DNA of 64,000 nt from Lucifuga dentata (taxonomy: Eukaryota > Chordata > Actinopteri > Ophidiiformes > Bythitidae), in the NCBI GenBank assembly GCA_014773175.1, contig VXCM01002492.1:1628-65627 (forward strand), given 5' to 3'. The notes below the pieces were generated by a model that worked only from the letters and a program-made list of their open reading frames with translations, did not search any database and had not been told where the DNA came from. The stretch's first letter is position 1. Each line of letters starts with the position of its first letter. This document shows, piece after piece, positions 25,410-34,874 of this stretch. A program made the translations under genes and the position numbers.

Positions 25410-27389
25410 CCCCTAACCCCATGACCTTTTACCTCTTCCTTGCCCCATTCAGCTCAGACACAGCTGTTACGAAAGAGTAAAGATGGGTCAGCACAGCATC
25501 TCAAGGTGCTGGGCTGAAGGTAGAGAAACATGAACTTGGAGAGAGAGTTTGATGTCTCTTATTGTGGAAAAACGATTACAGGTTACCAGTGGAACATGGG
25601 CCTCCTTCACGTCTGTAATCCCGATTTACTGAAGATCTGTGTTTGATCAGAACATGGGTTCAGAAAGAGAAACAGAAGTGTGAAGATTGCTTTGTCTGGA
25701 GAGAAAGTGTCTCAGTTTGAGGCCGTTCAGGAGTTAAACTAAGTGCACCTTAAATCCCTGACCTGTTGATCATTCAAGTTGGGTTGAACCTTTGCTTGAT
25801 GAAAAGAAAAATCACAAATATGTGTCTTGTGATCTCTTGCAACAGAAATGTTTTAGATGCTGTTCAGAATTCTGGGAATATCCAAGCACACTTCACATTT
25901 TTAGTTGACTTGGCCAACTTGCTGACCCCTTCTTTAAAGAAAGCCTCCGGTTATTATTGCCACGTGTAAACTCATTCTTCTTGGAACCTGAACAGCTACT
26001 TATTGGAGCAAAATCTTAGAGAATTTGAAATGACATTTTCTTCTTTTTTTTTCCGAATAAATAACAAAATCAGTTATTTAAGAAACTTGAATTCCAAGAT
26101 TTGCTGTTTAAAAATTCACTATATAACCTGACTGGTCATCAGCCGGCAACACACTATCAGAGAGCCACACTATGTTCAGAGAGATTCAGCTCATTGATTC
26201 TACTGGTATGAAAAATATGACATTTTGTCATCATAAATGCTTATGTGACTGGAGCCTTGAAACAAAATTTTATTCTAACAAAACAAAAAAGACCTGTTCT
26301 GAAGTGTACCAGTCAGCTAAGATGAGATGCTACAATGAGTGCTGGTCAGTAAAGTGTAAGTAAGTAAACTGTTGCCTAGTGCAGCTTTAGTTGGCCTTGT
26401 CAGCAGATCTCGTCAAAATATATGTAGGTTAGAAGAAAGAAGAAGGAACATGAAGGAGAATGAAAGATGATGATGATGATGATGGATCGCCATCATCAGA
26501 ATCCCAGTGTGACCAGCAGCCCCCAGCTGATCCCAAAGGCAAAGATGCAAAGAGAAGATGAAATGAAGGTTGAAATAGAGAAAGCAGCAGAAGCAGAGAT
26601 TAAAAAAAAAAAAAAAANAAAAAAAAAAAAAAAAGGGCTACAGGTGTATATACAGACAAAATAGGCACAAAAACAAACATAACAAAGACAACAGCATGAA
26701 TGCAGCATATCTCATACTGTCGGTAATCTCAAGGGTCAGAGGTCAAAAGTCAGGATTTCTACATTTTCTGTAGCTGGTGTAGCTACTTTACATTGCACGT
26801 CACCTGTCAAGTGCCACTGTGCATGTGTGAACTTTTCTACATGTTAAGGGACCATGTTCAAGTCTGGAATTTAGGTTTTTTTTTTTTTTTTTTTNTTTTT
26901 TTTTTTTTTTTTTACTGGCTGCTTGTCTTTATCAAACTGGGAGTACAACTATTCTTCTATTGGTCCTCCAGTTGCCCTTAAATCATATTTGTTTTAGATT
27001 TGAAAGAGAAATGCTTGTTCTCTTAAAGAAGAATTTGAACTTCATTTGCAAGGAAAACATCTATATGCTTCAGGATTTTATGCCTGAGATTATCAGTTTT
27101 GAGCATACACAGCTGTTAATGAAAAAAACTGTGGTTGGAGATCAGCTCTATGAATTTCCAATCATTATTTTAGTGTTTTTCAATCTCAATCACAGCACAA
27201 CTTAATTTACCTTCTGAGCTACAAAACTTATCTTGAAATTTGTGCTCGAAATCATTTAACAAGAAAAGCTTTACATTTTTCAATGATCAGATTCTAATTT
27301 TGGATCAAAATTGTCACATCTTGTCCTGCTTTTTCTGTGTGTGTAATGCCATCACAGCAGCATTTTGATATTCTGTCTGAGAACTCCTA

Positions 27390-27395
27390 AATAAA
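27390..27395 (+). other. candidate polyadenylation signal for galnt14
   Basis: AATAAA, about 2 kb after the galnt14 stop. An alternative AATAAA is at 26056-26061. Choice between them needs transcript data. Confidence 0.4.
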
Positions 27396-27626
27396 GGTTT
27401 TATAATGGCTGTTTATTTTATTGAAATGGCTGCGATATAAGATGCAGTTGACAGCCTGAAAGCTGTCTGCTCAGTACAGGCATCATCATCACATCATCAT
27501 CATCATTATCATCATCATCGTCACATTTAAAATATTTTGACAGTATGTCTTCAACATGACAATTACAGTGAATCTACAAATGCCAAAGTAGTGCTGCTTT
27601 TACCAGTACCAGCCCCAAAAAAGAAC

Positions 27627-27673
<47 letters not shown>

Positions 27674-28114
27674 TGCCGTTACAGATGTTCTCCACTTTTC
27701 TCTGACCGTACTCCTACCCTTTTTAAACACGTAACTCGGAGTGGATTATTAGATCCTCCTACCACTCGGATTATTGGAATTTTAACGACATGGAGTAATA
27801 GAAAATCTCGCATAGTTGCAGCTGAAATATTTTATATTTAATCACTTTAAACACAGAGCCGGCTGTCTTCTAGACGGAGGATCGCTGTCACGTATGTACA
27901 ATGTGTACAATGACCTCTTCATTTCGCTGTCCTTGTTTTCGAGGCTGTCTTCTGTAAAAACCTTAACGAGTATTCTCAATTTTGATCACAAATGCGTGGA
28001 ATTATTTTATATCAAATAATAATTACTAAAAATCGTGATGCTTTCTCGTGTGCATTTATAATGTAGCCGTAAAATGTTTCCAGTCGGGCCATTATTTTCG
28101 CTGCACTGAAGTCG

Positions 28115-28168
28115 TTGTAGTTCTTTCTACATCATTTGATTAATGGCCACGGAACGAAAGAACTACAA
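28115..28168. promoter_or_regulatory. inverted ACTACAA pair in the putative angel2 promoter
   Basis: TTGTAGTTCTTTC (28115-28127) and its perfect complement GAAAGAACTACAA (28156-28168) are separated by 28 bases. ACTACAAGTTCCAGCACG resembles the ZNF143/Staf site ACTACAATTCCCAG, common at vertebrate promoters. The pair lies about 600 bases upstream of the proposed angel2 start, in a CpG-richer stretch. Confidence 0.45.
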
Positions 28169-28770
28169 GTTCCAGCACGAGGAGATGAACGGAAAGTGAT
28201 CGCCTGTGTTGCCTTTAAGTGATCTTGGGAATGTTGTAAGCCTGACAACAATTACACTTAACACAAAGACATGACAAATAACGTTTTAGGTAGCACTAGT
28301 ACAGAAAACACAGAAAATGCCAATACAGTCACATACTTTTCAATATTGAAACATAACCACGGATGCGATTTCATGAAAAGTTTTGTAGCGTAAAAGAACT
28401 TAAATCCAATTGGGGAGCATGAAAGCTAGATATCACCCCATTACACACCGTTAATTAAAATATCTCGTGTCCCATATTCTGCTGTATCACACAGTATATC
28501 ATTTTTACTTGTTATATAAAATAAAACATCAACCAAAAACAAAAAATCAAGTTAGCTACGGTATTTCACGTCCGTCTAGTCTCAGTTTATTACATAACTT
28601 TAAGCAAAGACGAGCGTAGCTTGAAGGCACCACAAGTTTTCACGGCGCTTATTTTGTACGTGTACGGTTACGTCTTATTTTGAGGACTTGGTACGAGCAA
28701 CCTGATAAATGTTACTCAAATGTTTGCGGATAATTTATCTACCGATTTAGAAACCGAGACATAGCTAATA

Positions 28771-28799
28771 ATGTCTCATCCACCATCGTTAAGAAGTGC
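28771..28799 (+). CDS. angel2: angel2 exon 1 (predicted short coding exon)
   Basis: ATG at 28771 has A at -3, an in-frame TAG at 28762 and a strong donor GTAAGT at 28800. It encodes MSHPPSLRS plus two bases of an Ala codon. That phase is exactly what exon 2 needs, giving MSHPPSLRSAHPMFLRQL. The human protein has HSRS and YPMF words at a similar place. It is predicted from phase and signals only; an alternative start is the Met at 29340. Confidence 0.6.
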
Positions 28800-31700
28800 G
28801 TAAGTTTAATATTCACATTAGTGTAAAAAAAAATAATAACATGAGAAAATATCTTAACTTGATTTCAAATTTAGTTAAATGCACTTTTAAGCCACAAACA
28901 AGCTGATATCTACTTCAGTCGATATTTAGACGCCGTTTTTGATCTAATTTATTGTTCATTGCTTTAAAACATGTTTGGAGCGGAATTCGCTTTAGAAATT
29001 ACTTTTAATTCGTGGTAAAAGGTCTTTATGTCTTGAATTGAACTTGTTGAAACCTAGTTAGTGTACAGGAGAACAGCAGTTAGCCTTAGCAGCTGATGCT
29101 AAGCTGACTGCTAAACAAGTCTATTATGAAAAAAAAAGTTTATATTATCCTACAAAGAAAGAAAAAATGTATCATGTGTTGCTGTTTTTCCTTAACAAAA
29201 GTTTGCGTTTTGTCTCTCCTTCATCATCCTCATTTTTTTTTTTGTTTGTTTTATATTTGCATAATTTTCTAGCCTGACAGTGACTAATTTTCTTCTCCTC
29301 TTCTCCTCTGTTTGCTCTCCTCCTCCCTCTAGCCACCCCATGTTCCTCCGTCAGCTGACTTTCCTCCCCCCAAACCATCCTGCTCTACTCAGAGCCAGCT
29401 ACTCCACCCGTCACTTCACCCACCCTGCCCCTACTCTTCATCCATGGTGGTCAGTGCGAGGCTTCCCTCCCTGGCCTCCTCATCTCCCCCACTCTCACCA
29501 GCCTCATCGGTTTCTCTCTAATAATACAGCACACTTTCAGAGCACCCACCCCAGTAACTTCACCCCTAGGTGGCGTTCATTTCACGCCTCTACTGGCCTC
29601 ATGATGGAGTATCCTGAAAGGGAGCCTCCACACAAACGGAGGAAGAGTGCAGAGAACAAAACAAGTGAAAGAGAAAGACATAGAGAAGTAGAACCTGGGG
29701 CCACGCAGGGTAAGACCAGGAGGGAGTCCCGAAGCCTGGATACCACTACAGCCAAAATCCCCCGGTCGAATCACCGGTGCAAAGATGGAAGTGGAGACAG
29801 AGGGAAAACCAGAGAAGGAAAAGGAGGTGACAGCCAGGAAAGCAGCACAGATAAAGATACAGAAAGGACTAGAAGTGGGAGAGGATATGGAAATGGAGGC
29901 TCACAGAGAAAAAACAGTGTGGTCTGGGGTACCAGTCAAGATGGTACCCCAGACCACATTAGGAGTGCACATGAGAAAGGAGGGAAGAAGGACATGCAGC
30001 CTAAATCTGGTGAGCAGGATCCAGTTCCCAAAGCAAACCCCTGGTTCAAACAGAGGGCAGCAGGGGAGGGAAGTAAGGGCCCAAACAAAGAAGGACCACA
30101 GGAAGATCAAGTGGACAGAATTAATGAAGTAGGCTCACAGAGAGATTTTCCTCCTCTACTTCATACTACAATTCATCCCTCCAGCTACTCCAGGCCACCT
30201 GCTCCTCCTGGATCCTGTCCACCTTTTAGACAACAGGACAATGTGAAACTAGTGAGACGTAAGTTCAGTCTTTAGCTGTTTTGCTTTTTTTTTTTTTTTT
30301 TTNTTTTTTTTTTTTTTTTTTAAGCCCATTTGTGTTTCTAATGAGGGAGTTTTTAAACTTACAGATAACTGTTTTGTCAGTTCATTTAAGGGCTTCAATT
30401 AATTATTAAAACATTCTCAATTTATTTTCTGTACTTACTAAGTAATCATTGTTTATGAAAAGACAACAATGATGACAGATGACCATCATAAATTAGAAAA
30501 ATCCAAAATCATTTTAGTAGTTTGGCTTGTTTTGGGTTTGTCCAAGGTTAAATTTTCATATCCCTCTCCTCATCCTCCACCTCAGCTCTTCAGAGACACT
30601 GGGAGGTTTCACCTGCTTGCAGTTCCTACCATGAACCACCAGGGGTCAGCACAGTGTTCGACTTCTCTGTACTGTCCTACAACATCCTGTCTCAGGATCT
30701 GCTGCATGACAACGCCTACCTGTACCAACACTGTAACCCCAGCATCCTGCCATGGGACTACCGGCTGCCCAACCTGCTGGCTGAGATCCAGAACTACAAC
30801 GCTGACGTGAGCTGATTAGGTTACATCTTAGTTCATGAAATTTTATTGACCGCTGTGGGGAAACTTGGTGATATGATGCAGCTATGCAGAAAAGAATACG
30901 AATAAAACAGACAACTGCAAAATAAATACATGAATTAAAGCATTCCAAGCATGTGGATTTACCCTTAAGATGGACAAAATAGCAGCGGCATTTACTTTAA
31001 CATTTACTGAAACGTCACACTTGTCCATGATCAAAATGCATTATAAAAATCATAAACATATCTTCAACAGAATTAAACACAGCACTTTAAAACGTTATTG
31101 AAACACTTTCTTTTTTTTTCTCTCTTTTTTTTTCTAGATACTGTGTCTTCAGGAAGTCCAAGAAGACCATTATGAAAACCAGATTAAACCAGCCCTGCAG
31201 GCACTAGGTACAATGAACATGTTATTTATTTGTGTATGTTTCTGTGTGTATCATGAGGGATCTTGAGAGAAAAGTAACTTTAGATTAAATAACATTCACA
31301 TCTATCTTTGTGTGTGTTTCAGGCTACCAGTGTGAGTATAAGAAACGAACAGGGAGGAAGCCAGACGGTTGTGCTATCATCTTCAAAACATCCCGCCTCT
31401 CCNAAGAAACGAACAGGGAGGAAGCCAGACGGTTGTGCTATCATCTTCAAAACATCCCGCCTCTCCCTCCTCTCCTCCAATCCTGTTGAGTTTTTCCGTC
31501 GCGGTGACGCCCTCCTTGACAGGGACAATGTGGGATTGGTTGTCCTGCTAAAACCAAACGACGCCATCGACCAGTCAGATTCCTCGCCATTCATCTGTGT
31601 AGCAAACACCCATCTCCTCTACAACCCTCGTCGTGGCGACATCAAACTAGCCCAGCTGGCTGTCCTATTGGCCGAGATCAGCCGGCTGTCCCACCTCCCA

Positions 31701-33956
31701 GATGGGTCAACCAATCCAGTGTTGTTGTGTGGAGACTTTAACTCCATTCCTGGGAGTCCACTGTACAGCTTCCTGACCAAGGGATGCCTCAAGTACAGGG
31801 GGATGCCGATGGGCATGGTGAGACACACATGCACGATAAAAAGCTCTGTATTTGAAGCTATTTTGTTTATAACTGAGTCCTAAAAAGTCTTATTTTCCTA
31901 AAACAACTTGTTTACAGGAGATTCAACTATATTTTTTATAGTCTAGTGCAGTAATCTGCCTGTAAATCTCATGTTACAAATACTGACACTCGATATGAGA
32001 AAACTGATACTGGATTTTAAACTAGCTGAAAGAATGAATTGAGCTAAACGTGTTCTAAACAAATAAAACAAAATGACTTATTTTGATGGAGATTTTTTTT
32101 TGCAGTATATATATATATACACCTTTACCAAAAGTAGCCATTTGGAGTAGAAAAGCTTATTGGTGAGGCAGGTGTTTTTTTTGTTTTTTGTTTTTTGTTT
32201 TTTTTTTTGACATCACCCAGGCGACTCAGTCTGTACATTAACCGACTTTAGTTACTAATTTGGGCAAATTTCTATACATTCAGAGACATTTGTACCATTA
32301 TGGTGGTTCAGTGTGTGTGTGTGTGTGTAGGTGTCAGGTCAGGAGAGCAGTGCTAGAGGTCAGCGTCTCCTCACGGTTCCCATCTGGTCACCAAGCCTGG
32401 GAATCAACCAGAACTGTCAGTATGAGAAGCAAAGCACTGAGTCCTGCAGTCCTACAGGTATTGCACACCTCTGTTTAACTTAGCTTAGCATATCTTAGTT
32501 TAGCTTAGCATATCTTATTTTATGTTAGCTTAGTTTAGCTTACCTTAACTTATCTTAGTTTAGCTGGTGTAGTTTCTCTTAGCTTGTTTTATTTTAGCTT
32601 ATCTTTTCTTATCCTATCTTAGTTTAGCTTAGTTTATATTACCTTAGTTTAGCTTAGCATAACTTATCTTATGTTAGCTTAGTTTAGCTTACCTTATCTT
32701 AGTTTAGCTGGTGTAGTTTCTCTTAGCTTGTTTTATTTTAGCTTATCTTTTCTTATCCTATCTTAGTTTATTTTACCGTAGCTTAGCTTAGCATAGCTTA
32801 TTTTATGTTAGCTTAGTTTAGCTTACTTTAACTTATCTTAGTTTAGTTGGTGTTTTCTCTTGTCTTATTTTAGTTAAGCTTATCTTATCTTAGTTTAGCT
32901 TAGTTTATTTTACCTTAGTTTAGCTTAGCATAGCTTATCTTATGTTAGCTTAGTTTAGCTTACCTTAACTTATCTTAGTTTATGGTGTAGTTTCTCTTAG
33001 CTTGTCTTATTTTAGCTTATCTTATCTTAGTTTAGCTTAGTTTAACTTACCTTAACTTATCTTAGTTTAGCTGGTGTAGTTTCTCTTAGCTTGTTTTATT
33101 TTAGCTTATCTTTTCTTATCCTATCTTAGTTTATTTTACCGTAGCTTAGCTTAGCATAGCTTATTTTATGTTAGCTTAGTTTAGCTTACTTTAACTTATC
33201 TTAGTTTAGTTGGTGTTTTCTCTTGTCTTATTTTAGTTAAGCTTATCTTATCTTAGTTTAGCTTAGTTTATTTTACCTTAGTTTAGCTTAGCATAGCTTA
33301 TCTTATGTTAGCTTAGTTTAGCTTACCTTAACTTATCTTAGTTTATGGTGTAGTTTCTCTTAGCTTGTCTTATTTTAGCTTATCTTATCTTAGTTTAGCT
33401 TAGTTTAACTTACCTTAACTTATCTTAGTTTAGCTGGTGTAGTTTTCTCTTTGCTAGTCTTATTTTAGTTAAGCTTACCTTAGCTTAGCTTATCCTGTCT
33501 TAACCTAGCTTAGTTTATTTTACCTTAGTTTAGCTTAGCATAGCTTATCTTATTTTATCTTAGTTTAGTTTACCTTATTTAGTATTTGTTTAGCTAGTTT
33601 AGTTTATCTTAGCTTGTCTTATTTTAGTTAAGCTTACCTCAGCTTAGCCTAGTTTAATTTAGCATAGTTTTGTAAGGATAAATTTAATTTTAGACTGAAA
33701 ATCCAACCCTTCGTTTTTTTGTCCATTTTTTTTTTTTTTGTAAATTTGAGCTGAATTCATATCCATGATTGAATCTTAATGATGACGAGCAACATTTTGT
33801 GTGTCAGTCTGATCATAATGTCATATACAATATATCTGTTTCTGCTGTTTAAAACACTGCTGATGTAAATCACAAATTTCAAATCTTAACAAATCACAAA
33901 TCTGAACTTGACACATCACATTTAAAAAAAAAAGTCATTTTGAAATTAAGAGAAAT

Positions 33957-34001
<45 letters not shown>

Positions 34002-34471
34002 AGTGGAAGGTGCCATTTCTAATCTAACAGTAGAGGATCTCACTGCTAAGGCTGCTGCTGCTGCTTATAACAGGTGCTATTTCAGACCGACAGATGATTT
34101 TTTTTTTTTTTTTTTNTTTTTTTTTTTTTTTTTTGGGCCTCGAGCAGGCATAAATACTTTTTGATATTTTATCAAATTCTGAGGATTCCATGTAGCATTT
34201 TGATCAAATATGACATTATTTGGAAAAATATACATTGATATAAAGAACATTTTTAAACTCTCAATAGAGAATTGATCATAGTGAGGCTGCTGTTTGTACC
34301 CACACACACTCAATTGTGCGTGTGTATGTTTCTGCAGAGCTCAGATCCAGCACAGTCTGAAGCTGCGGTCGTCCTATCACCACCGTCTGATGCATGATGG
34401 AAGACCTGAGATCACCACATGTCACTCCCGCACCGCCATGACAGTGGATTACATCTTGTACTCACCAGGTA

Positions 34472-34526
<55 letters not shown>

Positions 34527-34874
34527 NNNNNNNNNNNNNNNNNNNNNNNNNNNNNNNNNNNNNNNNNNNNNNNNNNNNNNNNNNNNNNNNNNNNNNNNNN
34601 NNNNNNNNNNNNNNNNNNNNNNNNNNNNNNNNNNNNNNNNNNNNNNNNNNNNNNNNNNNNNNNNNNNNNNNNNNNNNNNNNNNNCCCCCTTTTTCATTCC
34701 ACTCTGAAAGATGTCCTCACTTCTGCATCACTCCCTGGTGGGCGGGGCCTCCGGCTGTTGGGCAGGCTGTCATTGGTTGGCTACTCGGAGCTGATGGAAA
34801 TCAACGGCCTGCCCAATCAGCATCACTCGTCCGACCACCTCCCTCTGCTCGCTCACTTCCGTCTGAAGCGCTAA
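28771..34874 (+). CDS. angel2: ANGEL2-like protein, EEP (endonuclease/exonuclease/phosphatase) fold, complete
   Basis: Angel proteins belong to the CCR4/Nocturnin branch of the EEP superfamily. Human ANGEL2 has been shown to remove 2',3'-cyclic phosphate from RNA ends. Nine exons (28771-28799, 29333-30258, 30586-30806, 31138-31207, 31323-31817, 32331-32457, 34001-34073, 34338-34468, 34711-34874) join in phase. If the 64-base artefact in exon 5 is removed, the total is 2172 nt: 723 residues plus stop. EEP motifs in order are VLSYNILSQDLL, LCLQEVQEDHY (catalytic Glu), CVANTHLLYNPRRGDIKL, CGDFNSIPGSPLYSF, and the terminal SSDHLPLLAHF with the Asp-His pair. The protein is longer than human ANGEL2 (about 544), mainly through a basic, low-complexity N-terminal region. 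VSGQESSARGQ and LLTVPIWSP match ANGEL2 rather than ANGEL1. Confidence 0.9.
29333..30258 (+). CDS. angel2: angel2 exon 2: long basic N-terminal region
   Basis: The acceptor CCCTCTAG is followed by CCACCCCATG; the donor is GTAAGT. The exon encodes 308 codons: an Arg/His/Pro-rich start (HPMFLRQLTFLPP), EREPPHKRRKSAENK, then a Lys/Glu/Gly-rich probably disordered stretch. The open frame extends upstream of the acceptor through pyrimidine-tract sequence, which is not taken as coding. It contains a perfect 16-bp hairpin at 29918-29958. Confidence 0.85.
30586..30806 (+). CDS. angel2: angel2 exon 3: start of EEP domain
   Basis: The acceptor CCACCTCAG is the one that keeps phase; CTCTTCAG eight bases on would shift the frame. 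The exon encodes LQRHWEVSPACSSY, FDFSVLSYNILSQDLLHDN and RLPNLLAEIQNYNAD. The Asn of SYNILSQ starts the EEP active site. The donor is GTGAGC. Confidence 0.92.
31138..31207 (+). CDS. angel2: angel2 exon 4: LQEVQEDHY catalytic Glu
   Basis: The exon lies between TTTTTTTTCTAG and GTACAA. It encodes ILCLQEVQEDHYENQIKPAL then QAL. The Glu of LQEV is the metal-binding residue conserved across the EEP family. Confidence 0.93.
31323..31817 (+). CDS. angel2: angel2 exon 5, interrupted by a 64-base assembly duplication
   Basis: The exon runs from TGTTTCAG to GTGAGA. It encodes GYQCEYKKRTGRKPDGCAII, then LLSSNPVEFFRRGDALLD, CVANTHLLYNPRRGDIKL and CGDFNSIPGSPLYSFLTKG. Bases 31340-31402 are repeated exactly at 31404-31466 around an N, which puts the exon out of frame as assembled. 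The ANGEL2 family has the KRTGRKPDG block once. Confidence 0.92.
31340..31466. repeat. 63-bp exact duplication around a single N inside an exon
   Basis: Copies 31340-31402 and 31404-31466 are identical, separated by one N at 31403. The insertion length of 64 breaks the codon phase, and the family has one copy, so this is a join artefact rather than biology. Confidence 0.88.
32331..32457 (+). CDS. angel2: angel2 exon 6
   Basis: The acceptor is unusual: a GT repeat followed by TAG, with no pyrimidine tract. The donor is GTATTG. The exon encodes VSGQESSARGQRLLTVPIW, SPSLGINQNC and QYEKQSTESCSPT, closely matching the ANGEL2-specific VSGQE..SSRGQR..IPIWPPNLGI region. Confidence 0.9.
32475..33672. 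repeat. TTAGCTTA-type minisatellite with 363-bp higher-order period
   Basis: About 1.2 kb is built from variants of TTAGCTTAGTTTATCTTA. On top of the short unit lies a long period: words such as AGTTTAGCTGGTGTAGTTTC (32701 and 33064) and GTTTAGTTGGTGTTTTCTC (32841 and 33204) recur exactly 363 bases apart. It occupies the intron between angel2 exons 6 and 7. Confidence 0.9.
34001..34073 (+). CDS. angel2: angel2 exon 7
   Basis: The acceptor tract is a (CT)n microsatellite ending CAG. The exon encodes VVEGAISNLTVEDLTAKAAA, then AAYN and a split Arg codon; the donor is GTGCTA. The exon's first letters TAG are not a stop because the codon is split (G|TA GTG). Confidence 0.85.
34338..34468 (+). 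CDS. angel2: angel2 exon 8
   Basis: The acceptor is TTTCTGCAG and the donor GTACAA. The exon encodes AQIQHSLKLRSSYHHRLMHD then GRPEITTCHSRTAMTVDYIL and YSP. The TTCHSR.A.TVDYI.YS block is conserved in ANGEL2. Confidence 0.92.
34527..34684. other. assembly gap (158 N)
   Basis: A run of N in the last angel2 intron, immediately after a CA microsatellite at 34475-34523. Exons 8 and 9 on either side are complete and in phase, so coding sequence is probably not lost. Confidence 0.99.
34711..34874 (+). CDS. angel2: angel2 exon 9 (terminal)
   Basis: The acceptor is ACTCTGAAAG. The exon encodes DVLTSASLPGGRGLRLLGRL, SLVGYSELMEINGLPNQH, then HSSDHLPLLAHFRLKR and stop TAA at 34872-34874. The Asp-His of SDHLPL completes the EEP catalytic site. 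Confidence 0.93.

Larger units (their letters stand above)
25410..28770. other. galnt14 3' UTR, intergenic DNA, and angel2 promoter/5' UTR
   Basis: After the galnt14 stop come AATAAA words at 26056 and 27390, N-interrupted homopolymers at 26618 and 26895, an ATC-rich run near 27481 and a GA run near 27637. From about 28030 CpG dinucleotides become visibly more frequent, consistent with a promoter for angel2. No other gene was seen. Confidence 0.6.

Noticed and set aside
28143..28199. 18-codon frame MATERKNYKFQHEEMNGK as a coding first exon of angel2
   Set aside because: It ends in TGA with no donor before it; at best an upstream ORF. The exon at 28771 fits the phase.
29280..29332. Upstream extension of angel2 exon 2 from a GTG at 29280
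   Set aside because: This is pyrimidine-rich splice-tract sequence before CTCTAG, starts with GTG, and has no family similarity.
32475..33672. Possible CRISPR array or telomere-like repeat
   Set aside because: Units are degenerate, contiguous and without unique spacers; the context is an intron of a vertebrate gene.
34294..34874. Open frames running through the 158-N gap
   Set aside because: The frames exist only because N was read through; the true exons at 34338-34468 and 34711-34874 are separated by an intron with GT and AG signals.
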